A program made the position numbers and the translations under genes. The notes beneath the pieces are model-generated. The model was given only the letters and a program-made list of their open reading frames with translations, had not been told where the DNA came from and did no database searches. Below, piece by piece: positions 9,549 through 19,981 of a stretch of DNA of 64,000 nt; position 1 is the stretch's first letter, and each line of letters starts with the position of its first letter. Source of the DNA: an uncultured Alphaproteobacteria bacterium (GTDB taxonomy: Bacteria; Pseudomonadota; Alphaproteobacteria; HIMB59); the NCBI GenBank assembly GCA_902518505.1, contig CABYGG010000001.1, positions 1 through 64,000 of the forward strand, written 5' to 3'.

Positions 9549-10511
9549 TTAAAGAAATTTCTTATTAACTAAATTTTCCATGTTTAATTTCGTCATATTT
9601 TTTAAATAGTAGAATATATTTTGTGATGCCTCTAGAGACATCCTCTCTCTGCATTCCAAAGTTAAAGCAGCATTATGTGGCGTTAATAAAATATTATCTA
9701 ACTTAAAAAAAGGATGATTGGACTCTGGAGGTTCAGAGATAAAAACATCCATTCCTGCTCCTAAGATTTTTTTTGAGTTAAGGGCTTGATATAAATCATT
9801 TTCATTTACTATCCCACCTCTAGATGTATTTACTAGAATTGTTTTCTTTTTCATAAGATCTAATTCTGTTTGTGATATGAAATTTTTCGTGTCTTCATTT
9901 AATGGTAAATGTATGCTAACAAAATCGGCTAATACTAAACCATCATTTTTTTCTATGGGTATACAGCCACTTTTTTTTATTAAATCACTGTTTAAAAATG
10001 GATCATAAACATATACTTCCATATCAAAACCGAGACATCTCTTTGCAACTTCTTTTCCTATTCTTCCAAAACCAGCTATAAGTAATTTTTTTTTATATAA
10101 TTCAAAAAAGTTTGGCAGTTCAGACCTTTGATTAAAATTCCCGCCTTTCACTAATTTATCAGATAGAGATAAATTTTTCGTTAAATACAAAAAGAACGAC
10201 ATTACATGCTCCGCAACACTTACGGCATTAGATGTTGATGTAATACAAAGAGCAATTTTTTTCTTATTTAAATAATCTAAATCAACATTGTCATAACCAA
10301 CACCATGTCTTGAAATAATTTTTAAATTTTTACAATGTTCTAAAACATTTTGATCTAGCCTTGATGTTCTTAGTAGGATTGCATCAACAAACTTTAATTC
10401 TTCTTGTAGGTTTTGATTATTAAAATTTGTTACTTCTACTATTTCTAGCTCATTTTCTTTTAAAAATTCTAACCCTTTTTGATGAACTTTTCCTAATATT
10501 GCAATTTTCAT
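9549..10511 (-). CDS. D-isomer-specific 2-hydroxyacid dehydrogenase
   Basis: This 320-residue NAD-dependent dehydrogenase resembles phosphoglycerate or hydroxypyruvate dehydrogenases. The Rossmann motif GFGRIGKEVAKR is present. The catalytic Arg lies in NTSRGGIV, the Glu in FISEPPES and the His in LTPHNAALT. It lacks the ACT domains of long SerA forms. It is convergent with the lactonase gene (2 bases between stops) and divergent from the IolD-like gene. The substrate cannot be told from sequence. Confidence 0.88.
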   Translation of the reverse strand: MKIAILGKVHQKGLEFLKENELEIVEVTNFNNQNLQEELKFVDAILLRTSRLDQNVLEHCKNLKIISRHGVGYDNVDLDYLNKKKIALCITSTSNAVSVAEHVMSFFLYLTKNLSLSDKLVKGGNFNQRSELPNFFELYKKKLLIAGFGRIGKEVAKRCLGFDMEVYVYDPFLNSDLIKKSGCIPIEKNDGLVLADFVSIHLPLNEDTKNFISQTELDLMKKKTILVNTSRGGIVNENDLYQALNSKKILGAGMDVFISEPPESNHPFFKLDNILLTPHNAALTLECRERMSLEASQNIFYYLKNMTKLNMENLVNKKFL

Positions 10512-10624
10512 TTGTCTCTCTGATTAAAAGTTATGTCAAAAAAGTATCAATTTTAAAAGGTTTTTCATTCAAATTATTTTTCTATCATGTAATATCTTTA
10601 ATACGTTTATTTTTTGGAGGAATA
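10512..10624. promoter_or_regulatory. Divergent intergenic region upstream of iolD-like gene
   Basis: This 113-bp region lies between two divergently transcribed genes and must hold promoters for both. A strong ribosome-binding site (GGAGGAAT) sits just before the ATG at 10625, which fixes that start. I see no convincing palindromic operator. Confidence 0.5.
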
Positions 10625-12469
10625 ATGAAAACCATCAAATTGTCTTGTGCACATGCACTGTTTAAATATTTAATTGCACAAAAAACTATTATTGATGGTA
10701 AAAAACTACCATTATTTCCTGGAGCATTTGCAATTTATGGTCATGGTAATGTGGCTTGTCTAGGTCAAGCAATGGAAGAATTTCAGTCTGATCTCCCAGG
10801 TTACAGAGGACATCATGAACAAAGCATGGCATTGACTGGTATTGGCTATGCACGAGCCATGAGAAGAAAGCAAATTTTTATTGCTACCTCATCTGTTGGT
10901 CCTGGAGCTACAAATATGGTTACAGCGGCAGCAGTAGCTATGAGTAATCGTCTTCCAATCTTACTTCTTCCAGGAGATACATTTGCAAGCCGATTTCCTG
11001 ATCCTGTATTACAACAAGTTGAAAATTTCAACTCTCCTATAGAAACTGCAAATGATACCTTTAAGTCTGTTTCCAAGTATTTTGATAGGATTACTAGACC
11101 AGAGCAAATTCTTGCATCTCTTCCTCAAGCAATTCAAGTGATGCTTGACCCATCAGATTGTGGTCCTGCTACTATTGCCATGTCTCAAGATGTTCAAGGG
11201 GAGTCTTTTGATTATCCTGAGGTCTTTTTTGAAGAAAAAATCCATCAGTTAAGAAGAGTTTACCCTGATCCAAATCAAATTAAGGAAGCTGCTGATAAAT
11301 TAAAAAATTCAAAACAACCTATAATAATTTCAGGAGGTGGTGTTCTATATTCTGAGGCAGAAAAAACACTTTCTAATTTTGCAAAAAAACACAATATCCC
11401 CGTAACTTCAACTGTGATGGGAATTGGATGTATGACCAAAGATGACCCTTATTACATTAGTGCTATTGGTGCTTTAGGAGAGGGTTCCTCGAACAATTTA
11501 TCTAAAGACACTGATTTAGCTCTAGCTGTAGGTACAAAACTTGCAGATTTTACAACAGGTTCATGGGCAAATTTCGAAAATCCTAATTTTAAACTAATCT
11601 CAGTTAATACAGCCCGCTATGATACCACTAAGCATTTAGCGACGCCTGTTATTAGTGATGCAAAAGTGGGTTTGCTACAAATATCTGAAGCTCTTGGTGA
11701 TTGGAGGGCCCCTGATACTTGGTATCAAAGAGCAATTAAAGAGAGAGATGGATGGGAAGCATACGTTGCAAAACAAAGTGGCCCTACAAATCAAGAAGAG
11801 CCATCTTATGCTCACGCAGTTGGGGCAATTTATAGAAATTCAGATCCAAGTGATATTGTTGTAACAGCAGCCGGAGGCCTTGTAGGAGAGGTCGTTCAAG
11901 TTTGGAAGCCAAAGGAACTTAATACTTTTGAGACTGAATGGGGTTTTAGCTGTATGGGATATGAAATATCAGGAGCGCTGGGAATTAAAATGGCTAAACC
12001 AGATCAAGATGTCGTTGTATTTGTTGGAGATGGTTCTTATCTACTTAATAATAGCGACATATATAGTTCGGTTCTCTATGATCAAAAACTAATTATTATT
12101 ATTTGTGATAATGGCGGACATATGGTTATCAATCGTCTTCAACTAGCTAAAGGAGGTAAGGAATACATTTGTAATCTTCGTGCTGCAAGAGCTACCAATC
12201 TTAAATTTGTAGATTTTGAAAACCATGCTAAAAGCATGGGAGCGAATGCTGAGACAGTAAGTTCGACCTCAGAGTTAGAGGCTGCTTTCAAAAGAGCTAA
12301 AGAGTCTGATAAAACATATGTCATAGCTATAAAAACTCATGGCTATGAATGGTTAGATGGGACAGCTTTTTGGGAAAGCCCAACGCTTCAAGATCCTATA
12401 ACTGAAGAAAACAAAAAAGCATTAGATGACTTTGAGTCGGGAAAGAGTAAACAACGTAAAGGCGTTTAA
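10625..12469 (+). CDS. iolD: IolD-like TPP enzyme, trihydroxycyclohexane-dione hydrolase
   Basis: This 614-residue ThDP-dependent enzyme matches IolD, which opens the ring of 3D-trihydroxycyclohexane-1,2-dione in myo-inositol catabolism. The PYR-domain contains GYRGHHEQSMALTGIGYARA, and the ThDP/Mg motif is GDGSYLLNNSD with the CDNGG segment downstream. The start is set by the GGAGG site. No other iol genes (iolE, iolG, iolB, iolC) lie in the window, so either they are elsewhere or the enzyme acts on a related cyclic dione. Confidence 0.85.
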   Translation: MKTIKLSCAHALFKYLIAQKTIIDGKKLPLFPGAFAIYGHGNVACLGQAMEEFQSDLPGYRGHHEQSMALTGIGYARAMRRKQIFIATSSVGPGATNMVTAAAVAMSNRLPILLLPGDTFASRFPDPVLQQVENFNSPIETANDTFKSVSKYFDRITRPEQILASLPQAIQVMLDPSDCGPATIAMSQDVQGESFDYPEVFFEEKIHQLRRVYPDPNQIKEAADKLKNSKQPIIISGGGVLYSEAEKTLSNFAKKHNIPVTSTVMGIGCMTKDDPYYISAIGALGEGSSNNLSKDTDLALAVGTKLADFTTGSWANFENPNFKLISVNTARYDTTKHLATPVISDAKVGLLQISEALGDWRAPDTWYQRAIKERDGWEAYVAKQSGPTNQEEPSYAHAVGAIYRNSDPSDIVVTAAGGLVGEVVQVWKPKELNTFETEWGFSCMGYEISGALGIKMAKPDQDVVVFVGDGSYLLNNSDIYSSVLYDQKLIIIICDNGGHMVINRLQLAKGGKEYICNLRAARATNLKFVDFENHAKSMGANAETVSSTSELEAAFKRAKESDKTYVIAIKTHGYEWLDGTAFWESPTLQDPITEENKKALDDFESGKSKQRKGV

Positions 12470-12471
12470 TC

Positions 12472-13203
12472 TTGATTTCTAAAAAAAAAATTGTTCTGAT
12501 AACCGGGGCTGAATCTGGTATTGGAAAAAGTACATCTAAAATGTTTGCCAATAATGGTTACAGAGTACTAGGAACTTCACTCAAAAAAATTAATTACAAA
12601 ATTAAAGATATTGAATACTATCAAATAGATATAACCAATAATTCTCATTGGAAAAGTTTAACGAATACTATCAAAAAAAAGTATGGAAAAATTGATGTTT
12701 TAGTTAATAGTGCCGGTGTGAGACTGAGCGGAAATTTAGAGACAACCTCGATGAGTGAATGGACTTATCACTTTAATAACAATGTGACTGGCACTTTTTT
12801 AGCTTGCAAATATGCATTACCATTGCTCAAAAAAAGTAAGAAATCTTCCATAGTAAATTTAGCTTCAATAAATAGCATTAGAGGAGCAAAAAACATGTTG
12901 GCTTATGCAACATCAAAAAGTGCGATAATATCTTTTACGTCGTCTTTGGCTTTGGACTTGTCTAATTTCAACATCAGAGTTAATGCTGTTGCTCCAGGTG
13001 CTATTGATACCCCAATGCTAGCCTCTTTTAAAAAGGATTTAACAAAAAAGGAATTTCAAAAAAGGATGCGAGAAAATCATCCTATTGGAAGGATTGGAAA
13101 ACCGGCAGAAGTTGCAAGTGTAATTTATTTTCTTGCAAGTGACGCTTCAACTTTCATGACAGGATTGACCATTCCTGTAGATGGAGGAAGAAGCATAAGA
13201 TAA
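12472..13203 (+). CDS. Short-chain dehydrogenase/reductase
   Basis: This 243-residue classical SDR has the cofactor motif TGAESGIGKS, the catalytic serine in NLASINS and the YATSK Tyr-x3-Lys pair. It ends with a FMTGLTIPVDGG motif typical of FabG-like members. The TTG start is 2 bases after the iolD-like stop, so the pair is an operon and the SDR may oxidise a cyclitol or sugar acid. Its substrate is unknown. Confidence 0.88.
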   Translation: MISKKKIVLITGAESGIGKSTSKMFANNGYRVLGTSLKKINYKIKDIEYYQIDITNNSHWKSLTNTIKKKYGKIDVLVNSAGVRLSGNLETTSMSEWTYHFNNNVTGTFLACKYALPLLKKSKKSSIVNLASINSIRGAKNMLAYATSKSAIISFTSSLALDLSNFNIRVNAVAPGAIDTPMLASFKKDLTKKEFQKRMRENHPIGRIGKPAEVASVIYFLASDASTFMTGLTIPVDGGRSIR

Positions 13204-13206
13204 CTT

Positions 13207-15156
13207 TTATTTATTGATTTTTAAAATAGTTACATCCGCTTGTTTCATATTTTTTGATCCCAACAGAATCTCACCTTCAAAAGAGTCAGGTATAACAACA
13301 TTTTGTTTTCCATAATTAGTAAAAAATAATAGATCACCTCTTTGCCTTACTCTTAAATATTCTGGAAGTGTAATTGGTTTTAAACCTGCCATAGCCATTT
13401 GTTCTTTCATTATTGAACTTAACAGTGCTTCATCTGGCCATCCACACAAATAACTTCCTTGGTTCCCGCTAGTTATAACAGGAAATCCATCTTCTGATTT
13501 ACCTTCAGAGATACCTAAGCTGTCTCCTTGTTCTCTCCATACGTGTAACTTTCCCTTCTGACCTTTCCATTCTACTTCTATAGGAAGTTCATAGGGAAGG
13601 GCATCCACTCTTTTAACTTTATAACCAAGTCCCTCTATGCTTAAGTTTTCCGGAATTTGAAAATTTCTATCTTTTAATCCTGTTCTTGGACCAGCCAAAA
13701 TTTTTGCTCCAGAAGATACCATTTTTTTAAAAGTGTCAGTTTCAAGATGTACAAATGAGGGAACAATAATTAGTTTATACCCACCAAAATCAGCATTCTT
13801 TCCAACAATATCCAGAGAGCCACCATTAACTCTAACTGATTTATAAAAATCAATCATCATACGCGTGTAGTGGAAATCTTCTGTTTGTCCATCCAGCTCG
13901 GTTATCCAACAAGCTTCATAATCATGCAATAAAGCAATTTCGGATTTTTGAGTTTCAGGTAAATTGAGCATTTGTATCTCATTACTTACTTGCATGGCCT
14001 CGTAACTACCGATTGCTGGTGTATTATTACGGTACATTAGTCCCGCATGCATTTGTTCTTGGGCAAAGGGTGCTTGTCTCCAACGAAAATAACTTACAAC
14101 CTCAGCGTCGTGAGCAAATGCCTCCCATGTCCACATCCTTACAGCACCAGCTACTGGAATAGGATTATATCTAGCCCAATTAACTGGACCAGGTTGTTGT
14201 TCCATTATCCAAAGACGACCCATACCTCTATAAAGGTCATGATGGTAAGATTGAAAATCAGGATCACCAATATTGTAACAATCCTCAAGAAGTTTTTTAT
14301 CTTCTCTAGCGATAGTTTGCATGTTTTGAAGAAAGCCTAGAGGATAACTGTCCCAACCAGCAATATTTAAATCTTTACATATTTCCCGATGATCAAATTC
14401 TGTAAAGTGACCCATAAAGTTATGACTAATTGGCCTTCCAGGAGAGTAATCATTTAATATCTTCACCTGTTGGTAATTAAAATTTTTTACTTGGTCCGAG
14501 CTAAACTTTCGAAAATCAAAATTATGAGAAGGATTTGCCTCAGTAACTGTTAAGTTAGGAAGTTCGATCTCCTCAAAAGAGCGATACTCCATAGACCAGA
14601 AAACATTTCCCCAAGATTTATTCAAGTCATCTATGTTTTGATATTTTTTTTTAAGCCAAGTTCTAAACTCTCGCAAAGTAGACAAGCACCAAGAGTATGT
14701 TGTTTCATGGCAACCAAACTCATTATCTGTTTGCCATGCTTTCACAAATTTATTTTGTCCGTATCTCTCTGCTATAGCTTTAGTTATACGTTTACTTTCT
14801 TTTTGATAGCCGATATGAGAGAAGGAGTAGTGTCTTCGTGATCCGAATTTTCTAGTCTGGCCATTTTCATCTATGGCGACCATGTCAGGCATTTGGTCAA
14901 CCAACCATTTAGGAGGAGTGGCGGTCGGAGTGCACATTACAATCTTTAGACCATTATTTCCTAAAATATCGACAATCTTATCCAGCCAATTCCATTCAAA
15001 AACACCGGAACTTGGCTCGATACGAGACCAAGCAAATTCAGCAATTCTTACCCAACTGATACCATTTTTGTGCATATTCTCAGCATCGGCTATCCACATT
15101 TCTTCAGGCCAATGCTCCGGGTAATAACATACCCCTAATTCGGGACTCTTAGACAT
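13207..15156 (-). CDS. GH42 beta-galactosidase
   Basis: This 649-residue family 42 glycosidase has the YYPEHWPE start of the barrel. The acid/base Glu146 is in WQTDNEFG and the nucleophile Glu319 is in WIMEQQPGPVNW. The trimerisation and C-terminal domains follow. It has no signal peptide, so it hydrolyses imported beta-galactosides in the cytoplasm and yields galactose for galK. ATG 15156 was chosen because the longer N-terminus reads back into the ATPase gene and does not resemble the family. Confidence 0.93.
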   Translation of the reverse strand: MSKSPELGVCYYPEHWPEEMWIADAENMHKNGISWVRIAEFAWSRIEPSSGVFEWNWLDKIVDILGNNGLKIVMCTPTATPPKWLVDQMPDMVAIDENGQTRKFGSRRHYSFSHIGYQKESKRITKAIAERYGQNKFVKAWQTDNEFGCHETTYSWCLSTLREFRTWLKKKYQNIDDLNKSWGNVFWSMEYRSFEEIELPNLTVTEANPSHNFDFRKFSSDQVKNFNYQQVKILNDYSPGRPISHNFMGHFTEFDHREICKDLNIAGWDSYPLGFLQNMQTIAREDKKLLEDCYNIGDPDFQSYHHDLYRGMGRLWIMEQQPGPVNWARYNPIPVAGAVRMWTWEAFAHDAEVVSYFRWRQAPFAQEQMHAGLMYRNNTPAIGSYEAMQVSNEIQMLNLPETQKSEIALLHDYEACWITELDGQTEDFHYTRMMIDFYKSVRVNGGSLDIVGKNADFGGYKLIIVPSFVHLETDTFKKMVSSGAKILAGPRTGLKDRNFQIPENLSIEGLGYKVKRVDALPYELPIEVEWKGQKGKLHVWREQGDSLGISEGKSEDGFPVITSGNQGSYLCGWPDEALLSSIMKEQMAMAGLKPITLPEYLRVRQRGDLLFFTNYGKQNVVIPDSFEGEILLGSKNMKQADVTILKINK

Positions 15157-15158
15157 CT

Positions 15159-16190
15159 TTAGTCGATTGAAACACCAGAGGAGTCGAAAAAGTGCTGATG
15201 ATTTTGATGCCAATCTAGATGAATATTTTCATTAATTTTGATACTACTATTTACATCAAGTTTAGCTGTGACCTCATTATTCTTTTCCAAGTTTATGTAA
15301 CATAATAAGTGCTCACCTAAATTCTCTATATGTCTTATAGTTCCTTTGAGTTTACTAGAGTTATCATTTGACAAATTGAGATGCTCAGGTCTAATTCCTA
15401 TTTTGGTTGCTCCACTTGGAATATTTAAATTAGTCATATTTAATTTATGTCCATCCTTTAAATTTATCATATTCATTTTTGGAGAACCAATAAACTCAGC
15501 AACAAATTGATTTTTTGGAGAGTTATAAAGCTCAATAGGTGTCCCAACTTGTTCAATAATTCCCTTATTGATAACAACAATTCTATCTGCAAGAGTCATT
15601 GCTTCAACTTGGTCATGTGTTACATAAATCATTGTCGCAGCTAATTGATTATGAAGTTTAGCTATTTCTATTCTCGTTTGAACGCGAAGTGCTGCATCTA
15701 AATTAGATAAGGGCTCATCAAATAAAAATACTTTTGGATTTCTTACTATAGCTCTTCCAATAGCAACACGTTGTCGTTGACCACCTGATAATTGTTTAGG
15801 TAATCTTTCAAATAAACTTTCAATTTGCAAAATCTTTGCTGACTCTAAAACTCTACTTTTGATTTCATCAATAGGTGTTTTAGCTTGTTTTAATGCAAAT
15901 GACATATTGTCAAAAACTGTCATGTGAGGGTACAATGCATATGATTGAAAAACCATCGCAACACCCCTCTCTGCAGCAATAATTTTATTTACAACTTCTC
16001 CACCTATAGATATTTCTCCTTCAGTTATATCTTCTAGTCCGGCTATCATTCTAAGGAGTGTGGATTTACCACATCCAGATGGTCCAACAAAAACAATGAA
16101 CTCACCAGACTTAATATCAAGGTCTACTCCATGAATCACTTCAGTTTTATCATAAGTTTTTTTTACATTTTTAAGGTTTACTTCAGCCAT
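15159..16190 (-). CDS. Sugar ABC transporter ATPase (MalK/UgpC type) 1
   Basis: This 343-residue ATPase carries Walker [10 protein letters not shown], the signature [14 protein letters not shown], Walker B VFLFDEP and the switch histidine in YVTHDQ. A C-terminal OB/TOBE domain of the MalK type follows. It energises MalFG-type permeases at the membrane. It lies between the GH42 and GH1 genes. Two such ATPases for two permease pairs, with none next to the first pair, suggest that one serves the alpha-galactoside importer at 2.1-5.2 kb. Confidence 0.93.
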   Translation of the reverse strand: MAEVNLKNVKKTYDKTEVIHGVDLDIKSGEFIVFVGPSGCGKSTLLRMIAGLEDITEGEISIGGEVVNKIIAAERGVAMVFQSYALYPHMTVFDNMSFALKQAKTPIDEIKSRVLESAKILQIESLFERLPKQLSGGQRQRVAIGRAIVRNPKVFLFDEPLSNLDAALRVQTRIEIAKLHNQLAATMIYVTHDQVEAMTLADRIVVINKGIIEQVGTPIELYNSPKNQFVAEFIGSPKMNMINLKDGHKLNMTNLNIPSGATKIGIRPEHLNLSNDNSSKLKGTIRHIENLGEHLLCYINLEKNNEVTAKLDVNSSIKINENIHLDWHQNHQHFFDSSGVSID

Positions 16191-16250
16191 AATACCCCGA
16201 AAACTTTAGCATTTTTTGTGTAAATATACATCAGCGACTATAGATTTAAT

Positions 16251-17573
16251 TTAGGCTAAATACTTTGAGAATTCAAAATAAGATTTTTTTGGAGTTCGTT
16301 TAAAGCTATCGAAATCAACATAGACTATTCCAAATCTCTTGGAATAGCCAAATGCCCATTCATAATTATCAAGCAATGACCAAACAAAATATCCCTTAAT
16401 AGATAAACCTTCATTCAAACAACTTAATATTTGTTTTAAATGTATATTAAAAAATTCTATTCGATCTTCATCATAAACTTCTCCTTTTGAAGTTAGTTTA
16501 TCGTTATTTGCCATCCCATTTTCGGTAATATAAATTGGAATTTTATTATCATATTCTTCGTTTATTCTTTTAATAAAGTAGCTCAATCCTTCAGGATAAA
16601 ATTCCCATCCCATATCTGTTTTTTTTAGCGTTCCACTATTACACTCATAATTAACACCATCGTCTGATTTTTTATATTTGATTAATGAGCGGGTATAATA
16701 ATTCAATCCTATCCAATCAATTGGTGAAGATATTAATTCTAATTGTGATTTATAATTTTCTGGTAAGTATTTTTCTAGAATAGATAAAGCTAATTCTGGA
16801 TATTTACCTTTAAAGATGGCATCAGAGAACCATCTATTATGAATTTCATCAAAGAGTTTTGTTGCTTGAATATTTTCTTCATTACTATCTATGGATTGAC
16901 CGAACTGATTATTTAAAACTATACCAATCTGATGAGTACTACAGGACCTTATTGCTTCAACAGATTGCGAGTGTGCAAATAAAATATTATGCATAGTTTT
17001 AGCAGCTGATTGGATATTTTTAATTCCTGGCGCATGCTCTCCAAGATAATGACTTAACCAAGAAACACACCAAGGTTCATTAATGGTTGAAATTTTTTCG
17101 AATTGATCTCCAAATGTTTTTGATATGAAAAAAGATAAATCTCCAAAATGCTTACAGGTTTCTTGATTCTCCCAACCTTTAATTTTTTGAAATCTCACGG
17201 GAAGATCCCAATGATAGATTGTTGGGAAAGCCTCCAAATCGCAATTATTTATCTCTTCTAATAATCGCTTGTAAAAATCTACACCCGTTAAATTCACATC
17301 TTTGTTGTTATCTGGAAACAATCTGGGCCAAGCAAATGAGAAGCGATAGGTCTTAAAACCCCCGTCCTTTATAAGTTTAATATCCTCTTTGAAATATTCA
17401 ATATGATTACAAGCAAGCCTACCATCAATGCCATTCAATTTTCTTTCAGCAAAATCGTCCCAAATTGATTTACCGCAATTACCGTACATAGTTCCTTCAA
17501 TTTGATAAGAGGAAGTAGCTACTCCTAATTTAAAATCCTTAGGAAACTCTTGTAGAAGAGATAAGTTAATCAA
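16251..17573 (-). CDS. GH1 beta-glucosidase/beta-galactosidase
   Basis: This 440-residue family 1 glycosidase has the N-terminal FKLGVATSSYQIEG motif, the acid/base Glu166 in TINEPW and the nucleophile Glu351 in YITENG. A WSLLDNYEWAFGY motif near the C-terminus is also typical. It has no signal peptide. It overlaps the second ATPase gene by 8 bases and is part of the leftward transport operon. Preference for gluco- or galacto-configured substrates cannot be decided from the sequence. Confidence 0.92.
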   Translation of the reverse strand: MINLSLLQEFPKDFKLGVATSSYQIEGTMYGNCGKSIWDDFAERKLNGIDGRLACNHIEYFKEDIKLIKDGGFKTYRFSFAWPRLFPDNNKDVNLTGVDFYKRLLEEINNCDLEAFPTIYHWDLPVRFQKIKGWENQETCKHFGDLSFFISKTFGDQFEKISTINEPWCVSWLSHYLGEHAPGIKNIQSAAKTMHNILFAHSQSVEAIRSCSTHQIGIVLNNQFGQSIDSNEENIQATKLFDEIHNRWFSDAIFKGKYPELALSILEKYLPENYKSQLELISSPIDWIGLNYYTRSLIKYKKSDDGVNYECNSGTLKKTDMGWEFYPEGLSYFIKRINEEYDNKIPIYITENGMANNDKLTSKGEVYDEDRIEFFNIHLKQILSCLNEGLSIKGYFVWSLLDNYEWAFGYSKRFGIVYVDFDSFKRTPKKSYFEFSKYLA

Positions 17574-18642
17574 TTCTAATTTTGTTCTTAGAGTGAAATA
17601 AATTAGTTTTGTTTAAATCAAATTTAATTTTAACATCATCACCAACCTTAATTAAGCTATCTCCTGATGTCTCAACTACTATTGGGTCACCCTCGTTATC
17701 CAAATAAATAAAAGTGTTTGAACCTAATTTCTCCACAACGAAAGCTTTACCTCGGAAATCATAATCTGAGTCACCAGTAACAATTATATCCTCGGGTCTA
17801 ATACCAAAAATTATATCAGTATTTTCATTTGATTTAATTGTTTTTGAAATTGTAATCTTTGAACCTAAAACATTAATTTCAACTTTATTTTTATCTACTG
17901 ATAAAATTTTAGCATTGACAAAATTCATCTTTGGAGAGCCAATGAAACCTCCGACAAATAAATTTTTAGGATTATTATATAATTCTATAGGCTTACCTTG
18001 TTGAGAAATCTCACCTTGATCTAATACAACAATCTCATCAGATAAAGTCATTGCCTCAGTTTGATCATGAGTTACATAAACCATTGTTGCATCCAAGTGA
18101 TCATGTAATTTTGCTAATTCAATTCTCATTTGAACTCTCAAAGCTGCATCTAAATTAGATAAAGGTTCATCAAATAAAAAGACCTTAGGTTCTCTAGTTA
18201 TTGCTCTACCGATAGCAACTCTTTGTCTTTGACCTCCTGATAACTGTTTAGGCTTTCTTAGAAGATAATCTTCAATTTGTAAAATTTTTGCAGCCTCATG
18301 CACTCTATTTATAACTTCATCTTTAGGTCTTTTTTCTAATTTCAGTCCAAATGCCATATTATCAAATACAGTCATATGGGGATAAAGAGCATATGATTGA
18401 AAAACCATGGCGATATTTCTTTCTTTTGGAGGGAGGTTATTTACCTCTTCTCCACCAATCGATATTTTACCCGAATTAGTTTCTTCTAACCCAGCTATCA
18501 TTCTTAATAATGTAGACTTCCCACATCCAGATGGCCCAACTAGTGTTGTGAATGACTGACTTTTAATGTTGAGCGAAAAATCCTTTATAACATGGGTTTT
18601 TCCAAAAAATTTATTAATTGATCTTAGCTCTATATCCGCCAT
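17566..18642 (-). CDS. Sugar ABC transporter ATPase (MalK/UgpC type) 2
   Basis: This 358-residue MalK-type ATPase has Walker [10 protein letters not shown], the signature [14 protein letters not shown], Walker B VFLFDEP and YVTHDQTEAM. A C-terminal TOBE/OB region follows. It is closely similar to the ATPase at 15.2-16.2 kb, probably through duplication within the cluster. It overlaps its neighbours by 1 and 8 bases in the operon that also holds the AglEFG-like transporter, which is its most likely partner. Confidence 0.93.
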   Translation of the reverse strand: MADIELRSINKFFGKTHVIKDFSLNIKSQSFTTLVGPSGCGKSTLLRMIAGLEETNSGKISIGGEEVNNLPPKERNIAMVFQSYALYPHMTVFDNMAFGLKLEKRPKDEVINRVHEAAKILQIEDYLLRKPKQLSGGQRQRVAIGRAITREPKVFLFDEPLSNLDAALRVQMRIELAKLHDHLDATMVYVTHDQTEAMTLSDEIVVLDQGEISQQGKPIELYNNPKNLFVGGFIGSPKMNFVNAKILSVDKNKVEINVLGSKITISKTIKSNENTDIIFGIRPEDIIVTGDSDYDFRGKAFVVEKLGSNTFIYLDNEGDPIVVETSGDSLIKVGDDVKIKFDLNKTNLFHSKNKIRID

Positions 18643-19961
18643 TAGTTTAGGTATCCTAAAAATTTTGATTGTTTATTAATCATAGTATTTAAAAGTTCCT
18701 CAGCCTTAATTGCATCATCAACAATAGGGTCTGATAAAAGAGCTAAATACGCACCATGTTTTGATCTATTTAAAATCGCTTCTGTTGTTAATTGTATGAC
18801 TCCTGTTTGTGAGTTTAAAAGCGCCCCAAATGTTTTAGGATAATTTTCTAATTTCTTACCATTCGCACCTTTCTTGTTAATAACAGCTGGAACTTCTACT
18901 ACAATATCATTTGGTAAATACTCAATTAAATTATTATTTGGGATATTTACTGCATGTTCAAGTCTATCGTCATCTTCAATAATACTCTCAATAATTGGCA
19001 CAACTCTCTCATCAAGTTTAGGTTTGCTATTATCAAAAAACCTACCATACAAAAAGTCATCTTCATAAAAATTTAAACATCTATTTTTATATTTTTTATA
19101 AAAATCTGAAATCCCATCGTGATCAGCCACGCTAAAAGCCCATTGCATGTATTCTCCTACATGACTGTCTGTTGTAATGGGAAGATAAGAATATTTTTTA
19201 AATAACTCAAAGAAGACTCCTCTTTCAGCTCCAGGGTCTGACTCAAAACCTTCGTGATCATTAATTAAGTTAGAGTAGTAGCTATTAAATTTATCTCGAA
19301 TAATTGGATATCCATCTTTGTTGGTATCTTTATATTTGACATCCAATAGGATACTAAAATGATTTAGTCCACCTGCTTCAAATTCTATATTGCTGAGGTC
19401 GGTATTGAGCAACGTTGGTAATTGTCTTTCCATAGAATGAATTTCGTGGCACAAGCCAATTATATTAAGATTTGGAAATTTTGTGGTCAGAGCATGACAT
19501 ATTCTTTGCATTGGGTTAGAGTAATTAAATACAAAAGCATCAGGGCAAATTTTTTCTATATCCTCACAAATTTCAATTATCACAGGTATAATTCTTAAAG
19601 CATGAAATAGACCTCCAGGGCCTCCGTTTTCTCCATAAATTTGTTTAAAACCATATTCAACTGGTATCCCCCAATCTTGTTCCCATAGTTCAAATCTATT
19701 TCCAACTTCAATTGAGATTAAACAAAAATCAGCACCTTTGAGAGCTTCGTCTCTAGAAGTTGTAGCTTCAATTTGAAAATTTACCTTAAGTTTTTCTTTA
19801 TAATTTTCAGCAATTTTCCTTGTTTTTTCAACTGCTTCGGGCCTTATGTCATGGAGGACGATAGTGGATCCCTTAAGGATTTGAGATTTATAAAAGTCTC
19901 CAATTATCTTCAAACCAAAGTTAGTGCTTCCTGCTCCTATTATTACAATTCTTTTTCCCAT
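18642..19961 (-). CDS. GH4 glycosidase, alpha-glucosidase or alpha-galacturonidase-like
   Basis: This second family 4 glycosidase (439 residues) has the nucleotide motif RIVIIGAGSTNFG and the metal ligands Cys171 (GLCHEI) and His201 (GLNHFS). It differs from the MelA-like protein at 5.2 kb by having YGENGGPGGLFHALR where melibiases have a TLGIGG motif. That change and its AglEFG-type neighbours point to another substrate, such as an alpha-glucoside or a uronide. The specific activity is not established. Confidence 0.85.
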   Translation of the reverse strand: MGKRIVIIGAGSTNFGLKIIGDFYKSQILKGSTIVLHDIRPEAVEKTRKIAENYKEKLKVNFQIEATTSRDEALKGADFCLISIEVGNRFELWEQDWGIPVEYGFKQIYGENGGPGGLFHALRIIPVIIEICEDIEKICPDAFVFNYSNPMQRICHALTTKFPNLNIIGLCHEIHSMERQLPTLLNTDLSNIEFEAGGLNHFSILLDVKYKDTNKDGYPIIRDKFNSYYSNLINDHEGFESDPGAERGVFFELFKKYSYLPITTDSHVGEYMQWAFSVADHDGISDFYKKYKNRCLNFYEDDFLYGRFFDNSKPKLDERVVPIIESIIEDDDRLEHAVNIPNNNLIEYLPNDIVVEVPAVINKKGANGKKLENYPKTFGALLNSQTGVIQLTTEAILNRSKHGAYLALLSDPIVDDAIKAEELLNTMINKQSKFLGYLN

Positions 19962-19981
19962 AATTTATTTACCTATTATCA

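Noticed and set aside
10427-10624. A longer N-terminus for the IolD-like protein starting at 10427.
   Set aside because: It is antisense to the 2-hydroxyacid dehydrogenase gene and its hydrophobic sequence does not fit IolD. GGAGG before 10625 marks the true start.
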